From contig NW_025862232.1 of NCBI RefSeq assembly GCF_002878395.1, positions 1 to 64,000 of the forward strand: DNA of 64,000 nucleotides. Reading direction: 5' to 3'. The notes under the pieces were generated by a model. The model saw nothing but the letters and a program-made list of their open reading frames with translations, was not told the origin of the DNA and did no database searches. Source of the DNA: Capsicum annuum (Eukaryota; Streptophyta; Magnoliopsida; Solanales; Solanaceae). Shown here piece by piece: positions 23,446 through 35,879 of this stretch. Position numbers and translations under genes: made by a program. The number at the start of each line of letters is the position of its first letter. Positions within the stretch are counted from its first letter, which is position 1.

Positions 23446-26400
23446 TGTAATGCCTCGATTTTTTGAACCAAAATGCTACACGGTGCTCATGACCCCAAAG
23501 GACCAAAAGCTAACCCATGCCTGATATTTATACCTGTAAACTGCATAATATCTCATAAAATATGCGGAAACATGAACTGTAAGGCCATAAGGTTCAATAC
23601 TAATACATATCTAAAAAACATGGTATAACAATACCAAAAAGAAACATAACTATTGAAGTCTGAACATCTAATCTGACATCTAGTCTGAAAGCCTCTAACT
23701 GAACTGAATAAGGAGTTGAAGGAACATGTCTCCAACTAACTCCATGAACTGAAAACTAATCTGAAATACTGTAATAAAGTAATAATAATATTGTCCTCGA
23801 ATGAAGAGGAGCACTGACCACTGAAATCTGCAATGCTACTACTGCTCTGAAACTCGTGCCTCTGTACCTATGGCATCAAATAAAACACCATAGTGCGAAT
23901 GCGTCAGTACAATTAAATGTACTGAGTATACAAGTGAGCTAGGCTAAATGCAAAGGGTTTTATATGCATGAACAATGCTGACTAGTATGAACGTGAGAAT
24001 ACATACATACATATGTAACTACAACTAAACTCATGTTGATACTGACTACTGAGTCTGAATACTGACAACATGAGTTTACTAATGCTGAGATACTGAATGA
24101 CTGAGTTTACTGATATTGAGATACTGAATGACTGAGTTTACTGATATTGATATGTAATTCACTAATAAGTGAGGAACTGATACTATATTACTGAATACTG
24201 GGAGACTGATACTATATTACTAATAAAGGAATGATTGTTTCTGATAGTTCTAATTATGAAGAACTGATTTGATTGACCGTATATAATAGTCCTGAAACTG
24301 AGCTCGTGATAACATGACTACTGAGTATGAATACTGATAACATATATTTACTAATAACATATCATGAATGATAACTGAATTTTGATAACTGATATATCTG
24401 ATAACATGAGTTCTGATAACTGATAGCATAAATGACTGTATCTGACAGTCCTAAATCTGATGGAACTAGTTGAGTTTCATACTGTATCTAAGTTGACTAT
24501 ATCTAACAGTCCTGATATCCTGAAGAACTATCTGAGTTCTTTTACTGAGATGGATACTGAAACTGTGGGAAGTAGTTATCTAACCAACATGCCCCAAAAA
24601 CTCTATAATAGTTAAGCTGGGATCTAATCTCTTCCCTAATAGGAAAGGTGGCAACATCGTGCCACTGGTAAGGACAAGCTGTGAGTGACCCTCATTTGGT
24701 AGGTACTCTAATGAGAACGGTGGGAACCCTCATCTAACAAGTTAAGACACCTCACCTTCCCTCAACTGACAGGTATTGATGTCTCAACCTATGCTGGCTA
24801 CATAGTTCTGGAATGCAAGGACTGCTTCTAACAATCACACCCTCTACTGGTAGGTGAGTTCTCATCCTTGGGTTAGCTCGGTGCTGAATCGTACTCCCAA
24901 CTGAATGATACTGAACTGATTATAATAAACTAATTTGCTAGTTTATACTAGACTTAACTAAACTGTTACTGATTGTTCTGTTTAATTGAACTGAACATGG
25001 ACTGAGTTTATTGAGTTTCGATGACTAGCGGAACACTACTGAATTCGGTTAACTAACTAAATGCTACTGAGTTCTGTTAGCTGACTGAGTTTACTGTTGT
25101 CTGAACTAAATTGTATTGATACTAAGATTTTCTAAATTCCATAGACTGATGGAATATTACTGAGATTACGTAGATTACAGAGTACTGAATAAAACTAAAC
25201 TGATACTACCTTTATATGAGTTTTCCTGAGTCATGAGACTGACTGAAGTCTACTGAACATGGCTTGACTGAGAGTATCGTGAAAACATGATAGGGCTCTA
25301 GGAACACAGCTATATTTCTTGGGTACAAGTACCCCCAGGACTCGATAGAAGGAAACTAACACTTTTTGACATTCTTGAATACATGATCAATATCAACCAT
25401 TCATAATAAAATAAGTTGGGGATTTCATGAAGTACATGGTTAACGTAATCTTGTTTATGGTAGGAATGTATATAATCAAGATCATAATTTCATACTCTAA
25501 CATCATGACATTCCAACAACATATTCGTTGTACAACAATAGCATGTAAACCATTCAAGCATAAGGTCAATGGCATGAATTCACCTTTTAGGCCATATTAA
25601 TCCATACTACATGTTTCTTGTTTCTCTTAAACATTTAATCAAACACCTTTCATGGTCAACTTAGGCATAGGTGAAACATAAAATTTTCACAAAGTATAAA
25701 TCACCAAATTCTTGGACTTCAACTTATATTTCAACATAGTTTCATGATTTCACATAAAGATCCTAACTTGGGAATCATTCAACACCAAAAACATGATCAT
25801 CAATATCCAACTTGCAATTTCAAGAACTCAACATAAAGTTCATATGAATAATATTACAAAATAAATTAGTTTTCATGATTCTTGAGATAATTCATGGAAT
25901 TAAAACTCAATTTAACATCATCAACATGAACATAATTGTCCCACCACAAACTATTCATGATACATAACTTAAAACTTGATTTTTGAGCTCCATGGATGAA
26001 ACGAATCCATGGATAAACACTATGCCTACCTTAGTTCTTCATTTTACGAAGATCGACAGAGAGAATTTCTTGAAATTAAATCCCTAATTGCAAACCCTCT
26101 TCTTGTTCTTGATGAATTTTGAGAGAAATCAAGCATATGTTGCTAAATTATGCTGAATCTTGTATTTGTGTATATATATATAGAGAGGTGGTAAAGACTA
26201 AAATACCCCTGGAGAAAGAGAGAAAGACGCAGCTGTCCTCTGTTGTTTTCAGGCTGATAGGCTAAAGTAAATAGATCATAACTTTTTACTCTAATGTTCA
26301 AATTGAATGAAACCAATTTCATTAGAAAGAAGACTCAAAGATATTTATATTGATATATAGCAGCTCTCACAGTTCATTATATGTATAAAGTTATGATTGT

Positions 26401-26709
26401 TTGAATTTGACTAAAAATTTTGACCTGAAATAGCCCGGAATGCGGGAGCATTTCAAACCAGTGAGTTAGCCATTGAAATGCTCCCAGAATGTTTCCACTA
26501 CATACTAGGGACTTTCCCCATCACAGCTCAACTTGAAAATCTAAAAACGGAGGTCGGTAAGGTCATCAAATAAATCCCCAAAGTTAGGAGGTCTAAAATG
26601 AGAGTAAGTGTTGAACTTGAACACTTAGCAAAAAAAATTTCTAAGTGTTGGAATCTCTCATGGAGCTTTACGAGCTGAATTTGACATGCGATTTTTATGG
26701 GGTCTTAAA
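23446..26709 (-). repeat. Element D 3' LTR (3264 bp)
   Basis: It matches 29010-32304. A large part (23990-25300) is built from short words containing CTGA (ACTGAATACTGAG and the like), including a 31-bp tandem duplication at 24086-24147. A TATA run lies at 26170-26182 and a donor-like AAG/GTAG at 26030/26029 on the minus strand. Confidence 0.9.
26170..26182 (-). promoter_or_regulatory. TATA box candidate in element D 3' LTR
   Basis: The minus strand reads CTCTATATATATATACAC. The partner in the 5' LTR is at 31757-31766. It lies upstream of the splice-donor-like site on the minus strand, so it is placed where a promoter would be expected. Confidence 0.45.
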
Positions 26710-26725
26710 ATATCTCCCCCTTGGG
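26710..26725 (-). other. Element D polypurine tract
   Basis: The minus strand reads CCAAGGGGGAGATAT next to the left LTR. Confidence 0.8.
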
Positions 26726-28993
26726 AATATTCGTCCTTGAATGAGACTGACTGAGAGGGGAGAAAAGACAACTGACGTGAGTACTGAGCATGAACGACTG
26801 AATATGATTTCATGGCTGACATGACTGACAAGCTGAATATATCATACTGAACATGCATATCTAATGCATGCGTAATTGACTTATGAATGAAGGACTGAGT
26901 GTTTTGATGAACTAAGTTTTCTCAAAATGAGAATGCATATCTGATGCATAACTAATAAGCTGAGTCCATGCATATCTGATGCACAATTATATGACTGACG
27001 TGATACGTGAATGCATCAGTGAAAGTATTTACAAGATGACCACACGTATCTGATGCGTGGATACATGACTTAACTGACTTATGAACATACGACTGAACAT
27101 GCAATGGTAATGGTACCAAGTTTGGTACTGAAATCTGAACATGAGAATGAGTAAGCTCAAAGAAGACTGTTACGTTAAACTAAAAATACCGATGAGTCTG
27201 AGATTAATCACTCAATATACATAAGCAAAAACATTAGAACATAACTGAGTTTGGAACATGATACATGAGTTGAACTGAGTCTGTAATGCGTGACATGGAC
27301 AGAGTATCATGGGCTAAACTGAGCCATTAAGAACATAGATTACAACTGAAATTTAGAGCTAGAGGGTCAGCTTATAAGTAACCCTTCCTCCAGCTGGATT
27401 CATCTAGAGAAAAGAAAGTGGCATGTTTAAATCACATAAGGTTGGGGGATATAGGGTATCTCCCCCTTGGGACTCTAGGTCCCTTAAAGAATACTAACTT
27501 AGCTGAGATACTAAGAAAACTAAGGCGGTGTACAAGGCACTTACAAACAGAATTGTGACTTAATAGTTGGGATCTGAAACTGAGACATAATGTATGAACT
27601 TAGCTGATTATGAGTGCATAAATATACTAACTCATCTGATTAACTGAATAACTGGTAACTGAATACAGGGTATGCAAGACTGAATTGTACTTAGTCTGAA
27701 TAGCTGGACTGAGACCATAGAGTATTAAGCATACGAGAAGGGACTGACTAACTAACATGAGGTAGCTGAGCATAGATTTACCAAAAAGGTTTAAACTGAG
27801 GATATACATGATGTGGTATGAATTTATCTGATCTGTAGGGGCATAGAATGAGTCATGAAAGCTAAGTATATTGTAAAGCATGATACGTGTACATGAGTTA
27901 TGAGCTGCATGACCTAAGTTTCACGTTTTTTGTATTCGTGAGACATGATTCATGACACTGAGTGATTTAGATCTGACTCCCTATGCTGGGAACTAAAAGC
28001 GCACACACACGATTCTAAGGAAAATGTATGAACATAAGCCGTGTTCATGGAATTGATTCGTACTGTGGGGTAAATTAAGATCCTTTATACTGTGAACTGA
28101 AACCGTACATGATTTATGGAAAAGTGCATGATCGTGGTTTGTGACCATAGAGTTGATATGTAAGACCTGAGTGGATCTCGTGATAGCTGAAGTACAAATC
28201 TTTGTACTAAGAAGAGGATGGGTTGGGAATTGTCTTCCCTTACTGCTTTTCTATCTGAGAGTCTGACTTGGTCACTTGATCTATCATCACATACTTATAC
28301 TCTGTTCGACACCTGCCCTTCCTACTAAACACATCAGCTGCTTCTATTTCCTCATATACTACTAATATCACATCTACACCTTCATGCTTAATTTCAAGTA
28401 AATAAACTTCAATTCTAGCTTACATTGTTCAAGCCTCCTGATTTACCTTGGTACAACTATCCCAATGAATACATAATCTAATCAGACTAGATAATACTAT
28501 CCCAACTCATCTACTGCTAAACTCTTGGGTCCATGCTTAAAATTCTAGGTCTATACTGTCATAGGATTCTGAGAAGGCATCTGACGGCATATCAAAAATT
28601 GGATTTGAGTTTACAAAGGAGTTCTCATGATCATAAATAAAATCTGTACAACTTTGGAACATGACTGAACTGAGGGAATATTGTCTGAGGATGTGTCAAA
28701 TCCCATAACTATCTTCAGGGACTGCATTAGAAAGCCCTATTTTTAGGACTTGAGCTTCACTATTTCTGTTACCTTAAAAGTAAGGTAAGGTTGACATGAG
28801 GGGAGCCTGATGTGAATCTACAAGGGTTCCTTAGAGAAACTTACTATAGTATGATCTTGAGACATAAAAGAAGGGAAACTGTTCCTAAAACATCTCATAG
28901 CCTCCTGCACATAAGTGTGGTGCACAACACGCCCATGTACAAGACTCTACTTGATGCAGCTTTTAGACTTCCTAGGACAATGATGAACATTAC
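26726..28993 (-). other. Element D interior, non-coding
   Basis: There are 2.3 kb rich in CTGA words with no gag or pol motif on either strand. The minus-strand leader at about 28890-28993 is shared with the other elements (AAGTAGAGTCTTG). Confidence 0.75.
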
Positions 28994-29006
28994 GCTCTGA
29001 TACCAA
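28994..29006 (-). other. Element D primer-binding site (tRNA-Met)
   Basis: The minus strand reads TTGGTATCAGAGC, a perfect match to the site of element B. Confidence 0.9.
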
Positions 29007-29009
29007 GTT

Positions 29010-32000
29010 TTTAATACCCCGATTTTCTGAACTGAAATGCTACACAGTGCTCATGACCCTGAAGGACCACAAGTTAACCCATGACTGATATCTGTACCTG
29101 TAAACTGCATAATATCTCATAAAATATGTGGAAACATGAACTATAAGGATATAAGGTTCAATACTAATATATATCTAAAAAATATGGTATAATAATACCA
29201 AAAAGAAACATGAATACTGAAGTTTGAACATCTAATCTGATATCTAGTCTGAAATCCTTTAACTGAACTGAATAAGGAGTTAAAGGAACATGTCTCCAAC
29301 TAACTTTATGAACTAAAAAGCTAATCTAAAATACTATAATAAAGTAATAATAATATTATCCTCAAATGAAGAGGAGCACTGACTACTAAAATCTGCAATG
29401 CTACTACTACTCTAAAACTCATGCCTCATACCTATGGCATCAAATAAAACACCATAGTGCGAATGCGTCAGTACGACTGAATATACTGAGTATACGAGTG
29501 AGGTAGGCTAAATGCAAAGGGTTTTATATGCATGAACAATGCTGACTAATATGACCATGAGAATACATACATACATACGTAACTGCAACTAAACTTGTGG
29601 TGATACTGACTACTGAGTCTGAATACTGACAACATGATTTTACTGATGTTGAGATACTGAATAACTGAGTTTATTGAATTGAGATACTGAATGACTTAGT
29701 TTATTGATATTGATATGTAATTCACTAATGAGTGAGGAACTGATATTGTATTACTGAATACTGGGAGACTGATACTATATTACTAATAAAGGAATGATTG
29801 TTTCTGATAGTTGTGATTATGAAGAATTAATTTGATTAACCGTATATAACAGTCCTAAAACTGATCTCATGATAACATAACTACCGAGTATGAATACTGA
29901 TAACATATCATGATTGAAAACTGAATTCTGATAACTGATATACTGATAACATATCATGATTGATAACTGAATTCTGATAACTGATATATCTGATAACATG
30001 AGTTCTGATAACTGATAGCATGAATGACTATATCTGACAGTCCTAAATCTGATGGAACTAGCTGAGTTTCGTACTGTATCTGAGTTGACTGTATGTGACA
30101 GTCCTGATATCCTGAAGAACTATTTGAGTTCTTTTACTGAGATTGATACTGAAACTGTGGAAAGTAGTTATCTAACCAACATGCCCCAAATATGCTATAA
30201 TAGCTAAGCTGGGGTTTAATATCTGCCCTGATTAGAAGAGTGTCAATACCGCACCACTGGTAAGGACAAGTTGTGAGTGACCCTCATCTGGCAGGTAATC
30301 TAATGAGAATGGTGGGAACCCTCATCTGACAAGTTAAACCACCTCATCTACACTCAACTGATAGGTATTAATGTCTTAACCTATGCTGTCTACATAGTTT
30401 TAGAATGCGAGGACTGCTTTTAAGAATCGCACCCTCTACTGGCAGGTGAGTTCCCATCTTTGGGTTCGCTCGATGATGAATCCTACTCCCAACCGAATGA
30501 CACTGAACTGATTATACTAAACTGATTTCCTAGTTCATACTAGAATTAACTGAACTATTACTGATTGTTCTGTTTAACTAAACTGAACATGGACTGAGTT
30601 TATTGAATTTTGATGACAAGCGAAACACTGCTGAATTTTGTTAATTGACTAAATGCTACTGAGTTCTATTTGCTGACTGAGTTTATTGATGTTTGAACTG
30701 AATACTGAACTAAATTGTATTGATACTGAGATTTACTGAATTCCATAGATTGATGGAATATTACTGAGATTATGTACATTACTAAGTACTGAGTAAAACT
30801 GAACTGATACTGCCTTTACATAAGTTTTCCTGAGTCATGAGACTGACTGAAGTCTACTGAACATGGCTTGACTGAGAATATCATGAAAAGATGACATGGC
30901 TCTAGGCACACAGCTATATTTTTTGGGTAAAAGTACCCCCAGGACTCGATATAAGGAAACTGACACTCTTGACATTCTTAAATACATGATCTATATCAAC
31001 CATTCATAATAAAATAAGTTGGGGACTTCATGAAGTACATGGTTAATGTAATCTTTTTTATGGTAGGAATGTATATAATCAAGATCATAATTTCATATTC
31101 TAACATGATTACATTCCAACAACATATTCATTGTACAACAATAGCATGTAAGCCATTCAAGCATGAGGTCAATGGCATGAATTCACCTTTTAGGCCATAC
31201 TAATCTATACTACATGTTTCTTGTTTCTCTTAAACATTTAATCAAACACCTTTCATGCACAACTTAGGTATAGGTGAAATCATAAAATTTTCACAAATTA
31301 TAAATCACCAAATTCATGGACTTCAACTTATATTTTAACATAGTTTCATGATTTCACATAAAGATACCAACTTGGGAATCATTTAACACCAACAACATGA
31401 TCATCAATGTCCAACTTGCAATTTCAAGAACTCAACATAAAGTTCATATGAATAATATTACAAAATAAATTAGTTTTCATGATTCTTGAGATAACTCATG
31501 GAATTAAACTCAATTTAACATCATCAACATGAACATAATCATCCCACCATAAAATATTCATGATACATAACTTAAAACTTGATTCTTGAGCTCCATGGAT
31601 GAACACTATGCATACCTTAGTTCTTCATTTTATGAAGATCGACAGAGAGAATTTCTTGAAATTAAATCCCCAATTGCAAACCCTCTTCTTGTTCTTGATG
31701 AATTTTGAGAGAAATCAAGCATATGTTGCTAAATTATGCTGAATCTCATGTTTGTGTATATATATAGAGAGGAGAGAAAGACTAAAATACCCCTAGAGAA
31801 AGAGAGCAAGACGCAGCTATCCTCTGTTATTTTCAGGCTGATAGGCTGAAGTAAATTGATCATAACTTTTTACTCCAATGTTCAAATTGGATGAAACCAC
31901 TTGTATTGGAAAGAAGACTCAAAGATATTTCTATTGATATATAGCATCTCTCACAGTTAATTATATGTAGGAAGTTATGATAGTTTGAAGTTGACTAAAA

Positions 32001-32304
32001 TTTTTAACCTGAAATGCGCCCGGAATGCGGGACCATTTCAAACCAGTGAGTTAGCCACTGAAATGCACCCAAAATGGATCCTGAATATGTCCAATACGTA
32101 CTAGGGACTTTCCCCATCACAATGCAACTTGAAAATCTAAAAATGAAGGTCGGGAAGGTCACCAAATAAATCCCCGAAGTTAGGAGGTCTAAAATGAGAG
32201 TAAGTGTTGAACTTGAACACTTAGCAAAATTTCTTTCTAAGTGTTGGAATCTCTCATGGAGCTTTACGAGCTGAATTTGACATGCAATTTTTACGGATCT
32301 TACA
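29010..32304 (-). repeat. Element D 5' LTR (3295 bp)
   Basis: Partner of 23446-26709. It carries a 46-bp tandem duplication (29895-29986) that the partner lacks. The TATA candidate is at 31757-31766 and the donor-like AAG/GTATGC at 31616/31615 on the minus strand. Its inner terminus has TT instead of TG on the plus strand. Confidence 0.9.
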
Positions 32305-33048
32305 AAAGTGTATGCTCTGAAAGATGTTGTTTTAAGACTTTATCTATCTTACAATTTTAAGAATAAAGAAAGAATATAGATTTAGAATGAATGCAATGAC
32401 TCACGTTATTTACATTACCTATTTTCTTATTCATGATTATGATGGTTTTAATTCAAGATATGTGAGTCATCTATACTAACATGCATGTTTTCTATAAGTA
32501 TTTATGATATTAATTATTTAATTGCATACACCCCCATATACTCATATATTCCTAAAGTGCTGATCCACATATACATCTACGTGCTACATTGTCTCATAAT
32601 GTAGCCATAAGACTTAGTATGCATATTCAGATTCAGTCAGCTCGCAGCTTCCAGTCAGCAGGTGATGATTCCTTTTGATTCAAGGGTTTGAGCCAGATAG
32701 ACAGTTTGAGAAGTTCTTTATTTTCCTATTTCAGTCGTGTTGAGTTGGGATAGTTGGGAGTCATGACTTGGCTATCTAAAGTCAGCACTAGTAGAGGCTT
32801 TATAGACAGTCAGTAGAGTTTATGTATTCAATTTCAGTTTTATTTTGATAAAATTAGAGTTGTAATCTTGTAAAGTTCAGATTTGTATTGATCAAGTTCA
32901 GAAAATTTTTATGTTCTCGTCGATTTTATACAAGATTTAAGCATTTATTCAGTTGCTTATGAGTTATGCCCGTAGAAGGGTTAGCTTGGGGTCACTTGTG
33001 ACCCTAAGCTCCGTGTGACATCTCGAAACCTGATTTCGAGGCGTTACA
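32305..33048 (+). repeat. Element C 3' LTR, second part
   Basis: After the AAAGT target copy of D it continues the LTR of C, matching 17026-17769. It ends GGCGTTACA at 33048 and is followed by GGTAG, where gag of element B resumes. Confidence 0.9.
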
Positions 33049-33920
33049 GGTAGAGGTAAGGGTATTGCTCCTATGACTTGGCAAGTGTTGCAAGATGCAT
33101 TCTTGGACAAGTTCTTACCGCTTGAGATGAGGGAAGCAAAGATTGAGGAGTTTATGAACTTAAGGCAGGGCTCCATTACTATTAAGGAGTACTTCTTGAA
33201 GTTCAACCAGTTGGCCGAGTATGCTCTTGATTTGATTTCTGACACTCGAGCTAGTATGAGCAAATTCGTGAAAAGTGTTTCTGGTTTGGTACTAAAAGAG
33301 TATAGGATGGTGATGCTGGATAGGGATATGGATCTAGCTAGGTTGATGCTGTATGCATAGTAGATAGAGGCAGATAAGATAATGGAGAGAGATAGAGTGA
33401 GGGATAACAAGAAGACTAGATTTGAGCAGCATGAGTATAGTTAGGCTAGGTCCCATGAAGGGAATTTCCCATAGTTCTAGAGTCATTCATCTATGCCAGC
33501 ACCTTCATCAGCTAGTGCTCCCGTGCCTAAACGTAGGCAGGATTAAGGGAACAGGTATTCTATGTCTAGGTCGCAAAATAGTGTAGGTTACAAACCCCGC
33601 TATCCTCCTTATGCTAAGTATGGTAGATATCATCTTGGTGAGTATTTAGTGGATCAGAAGGGTTGTTTTGGTTATGGCAAGCTGGGCCATAGACTAAGAG
33701 ATTATTTGCATGCTAGGTAGGAGAACAGAGATTCTCGACCTCAGGCACAGACTACTAGTGTACCATCTCCTGTACCTCATCCCGCCCCTTTTAGGGCACT
33801 TCATCTAGCATTGCTAGCGGTCAGCGCCAGAACAGATTCTATGTCTTACTATCTCATCAGGAGCAAAAAGACTCTCCCGACGTTGTTACTGTTATGCTCC
33901 ATGTCTTTTGCTTCGATGTT
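33049..33920 (+). pseudogene. Element B gag, C-terminal part with zinc knuckle (broken)
   Basis: This is the continuation of the gag interrupted at 15187. The open part 33073-33360 has MTWQVLQDAFLDKFLPLEMR and EEFMNLRQGSITIKEYFLKF, then LDRDMDLARLMLYA, the standard core of this gag. A cluster of TAG codons follows at places where relatives have Gln (A**IEAD, YS*ARSHEG, P*F*S, HAR*ENRD). The zinc knuckle at about 33660-33715 reads GCFGYGKLGHRLRDYLHAR, so its second and last Cys are both Tyr. It could not bind zinc normally. Confidence 0.88.
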
Positions 33921-35020
33921 TATGTGTTGTTGGACCCCGGGTCAAGTTTCTTTTATGTGACCTCATTAGTCACTGTGAATTTTGAAATGAGTCCGGAAAA
34001 GATTCCTGAGCCTTTCCTAGTTTTCACCCAGTAGGGGAGTCAATTGTTACTAAACAAGTGTTAAACATTGTCCTATTACTATTCTTCATAGAGTCATATT
34101 TGCTGACTTGATAGAGTTAGACATGGTGGATTTTTACCTTATTCTAGGTATGGATTGTCTTCATTCTTGTTATGCATCTATAGACTGTCGTACCCGTTTG
34201 GTCAAGTTTCAGTTCCCTGATGAACCAATTCTTAAGTGGTCCGGGAGTTCGGTATCTCCCAAGAGCCATTTTATTTTCCATCTTAAAGACAAAAAGCTAA
34301 TATCTAAAGGTTGCATTTATCACCTAGTTAGGATCAAAGACACTAAGTCTGAGGCTCCAACTATTCATTCAGTTAGAGTTGATCATGAGTTTTCTTATAT
34401 TTTTTTGGAAGATCTCCCGGGGGTACCTCCTGATAGAGAGATAGAATTTAGGATTTACTTTCTTCCCGATACTCAGCCTATTTCTATCTCTCCTTATTGT
34501 ATGGCACCTACATAGCTTAAGGAGTTGAAATAGCAACTCAAAGATCTTTTAGACAAAGGTTTCATAAGGCCGAGTATTTTTTCTTGGGGCGCACCTATTC
34601 TATTCGTGTGAAAGAAAGATGGTTCATTTCGTATGTGCATTGACTATCATCATCTTAACTAGGTCACGGTCAAAAATAAGTATCCTCTTTCAAGAATTGA
34701 TGACCTATTTGATCAGTTGCAAGGTACAAGTTATTTCTCCAAGATAGACCTTAGATCCAGCTATCATCAGCTTAAAGTGAGGGAATGTGATATTCCAAAG
34801 ATAGGCTTATGAACCCGCTATGGTTACTTTGATTTTCTAGTCATGTCTTTCGGGATAACCAATGCCCCAACAGCCTTTATGGACCTCATGAATCGAGTAT
34901 TCAAGCAATATCTTGATATATTTGTCATTTTTCATAGATGACATCCTTGTGTTCTCCTGTACTAAGAACGACCATGCAGATCACCTTAGAATTGTCTTGG
35001 AAACTCTTAGATATCACTAG
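33921..35020 (+). pseudogene. Element B protease and reverse transcriptase, N-terminal half (broken)
   Basis: The protease active site is seen as LLDPGSSFFYVTS at about 33930-33970, the DPG form typical of plant chromoviruses. The frame 34108-34515 has LILGMDCLHSCYASIDC and FLEDLPGVPPDREIEF, the linker into RT. RT words follow: [56 protein letters not shown], and [17 protein letters not shown]. The polymerase box IDDILV near 34935-34955 is present, but one extra base just before it shifts the frame. At least four stops occur. Confidence 0.88.
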
Positions 35021-35740
35021 TTGTTCACCAAATTTAGTAAATGTGAATTTTGGCTAAGATCAGTTGCTTTTTTGGGTCATATTGTTTTAGCCGAAGGCAT
35101 TAGAGTTGATCCCCAAAAGATAGAAGCTTTAAGAAATTGGCCTAGACCTATTTCCCCTTCTGACATTAGAAGTTTCTTGGGTCTACCTGGCTACTACCAC
35201 CGTTTTGTTAAAGGTTTCTCTTCTATTGCATCTCTCATGACCCGGTTGACCCAAAAGAAAGTTAAGCAACAGTGGTCAGATTCTTATGAGAAAAGTTTTC
35301 AAGAGTTGAAGACTCGACTTACTTCGGCCCCTATGTTGACTTTGTCTGATGGTATAGATGATTTTATGGTGTGTTGTAATTCCTCTAGAGTTTTTTTGGG
35401 TTATGTGTTGATGCAAAGAGGTAAGGTTATAGCCTATGCCTCTAAACAGTTGAAGTCATATGAAAAGAACTACCCAACCCATGATCTTGAATTAGCTATT
35501 GTGGTTTTTGCTTTGAAAATCTGGAGACACTATCTTTATGGTGTCCATGTTGATGGGTTTACTGATCATAAAAGCCTGCAGTATGTGTTTACCCAGAGGG
35601 AGTTGAATCTTCGGCAGAAGAGGTAGTTAAAGTTGTTAAAAGACTATGATATGAGTGTGTTGTATCACCCGAGCAAGGCCAATGTAGTAGCAGATGCCCT
35701 TAGCAGGTTGTCTATGGGAAGTATTGCTCATGTAGAGGAA
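35021..35740 (+). pseudogene. Element B RT thumb and RNase H (broken)
   Basis: The longest intact pol piece, 35021-35626, continues [37 protein letters not shown], and [19 protein letters not shown]. It goes on into RNase H with [40 protein letters not shown], and [19 protein letters not shown]-to-TAG stop ends it at RQKR*. The frame 35633-35830 then gives LLKDYDMSVLYHPSKANVVA and DALSRLSMGS, the RNase H end. The motifs are well preserved, so this would be the best piece for phylogeny. Confidence 0.9.
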
Positions 35741-35745
35741 GGTAA

Positions 35746-35879
35746 GAAAGAGTTAGCTCGTGATATGCATTGTCTAGCTATATTGGGTGTTAGATTATTT
35801 GATTCAGCTAAGGAAAGAGTTAGCTCGTGATATGCATTGTCTAGCTATATTGGGTGTTAGATTATTTGATTCAGCTAAG
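35746..35879. repeat. 67-bp perfect tandem duplication in pol of element B
   Basis: 35746-35812 and 35813-35879 are identical by eye. Sixty-seven is not a multiple of three, so the duplication shifts the frame between RNase H and integrase. Confidence 0.9.

Larger units (their letters stand above)
23446..32304 (-). mobile_element. Element D: Ty3-gypsy-like, non-coding, innermost insertion
   Basis: LTRs lie at 23446-26709 and 29010-32304. The perfect target copy AAAGT is at 23441-23445 and 32305-32309. Skipping D rejoins AAAGTGTATGCTCTGAAAGA exactly as in the other LTR of C. The primer-binding site beside the right LTR gives the minus orientation. The interior is only 2.3 kb and codes for nothing I recognise, so the element is non-autonomous. 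LTR divergence by eye is about 8 percent in the first 230 bases. Confidence 0.92.
15188..33048 (+). mobile_element. Element C: Ty3-gypsy-like, non-coding (LARD-like), inserted in gag of B, split by D
   Basis: LTRs lie at 15188-17769 and at 21592-23445 plus 32310-33048. Target copies are GGTAA (15183-15187) and GGTAG (33049-33053). The uninterrupted gag should read GGTAG, so the left copy has one change. The interior of 3.8 kb has no recognisable gag or pol. The primer-binding site and purine tract are present on the plus strand. It is younger than B and older than D, because D sits in its 3' LTR. Confidence 0.92.

Noticed and set aside
32964..33410. 148-codon open frame on the minus strand
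   Set aside because: It is the antisense shadow of the gag core of element B and runs across the boundary with the LTR of C.
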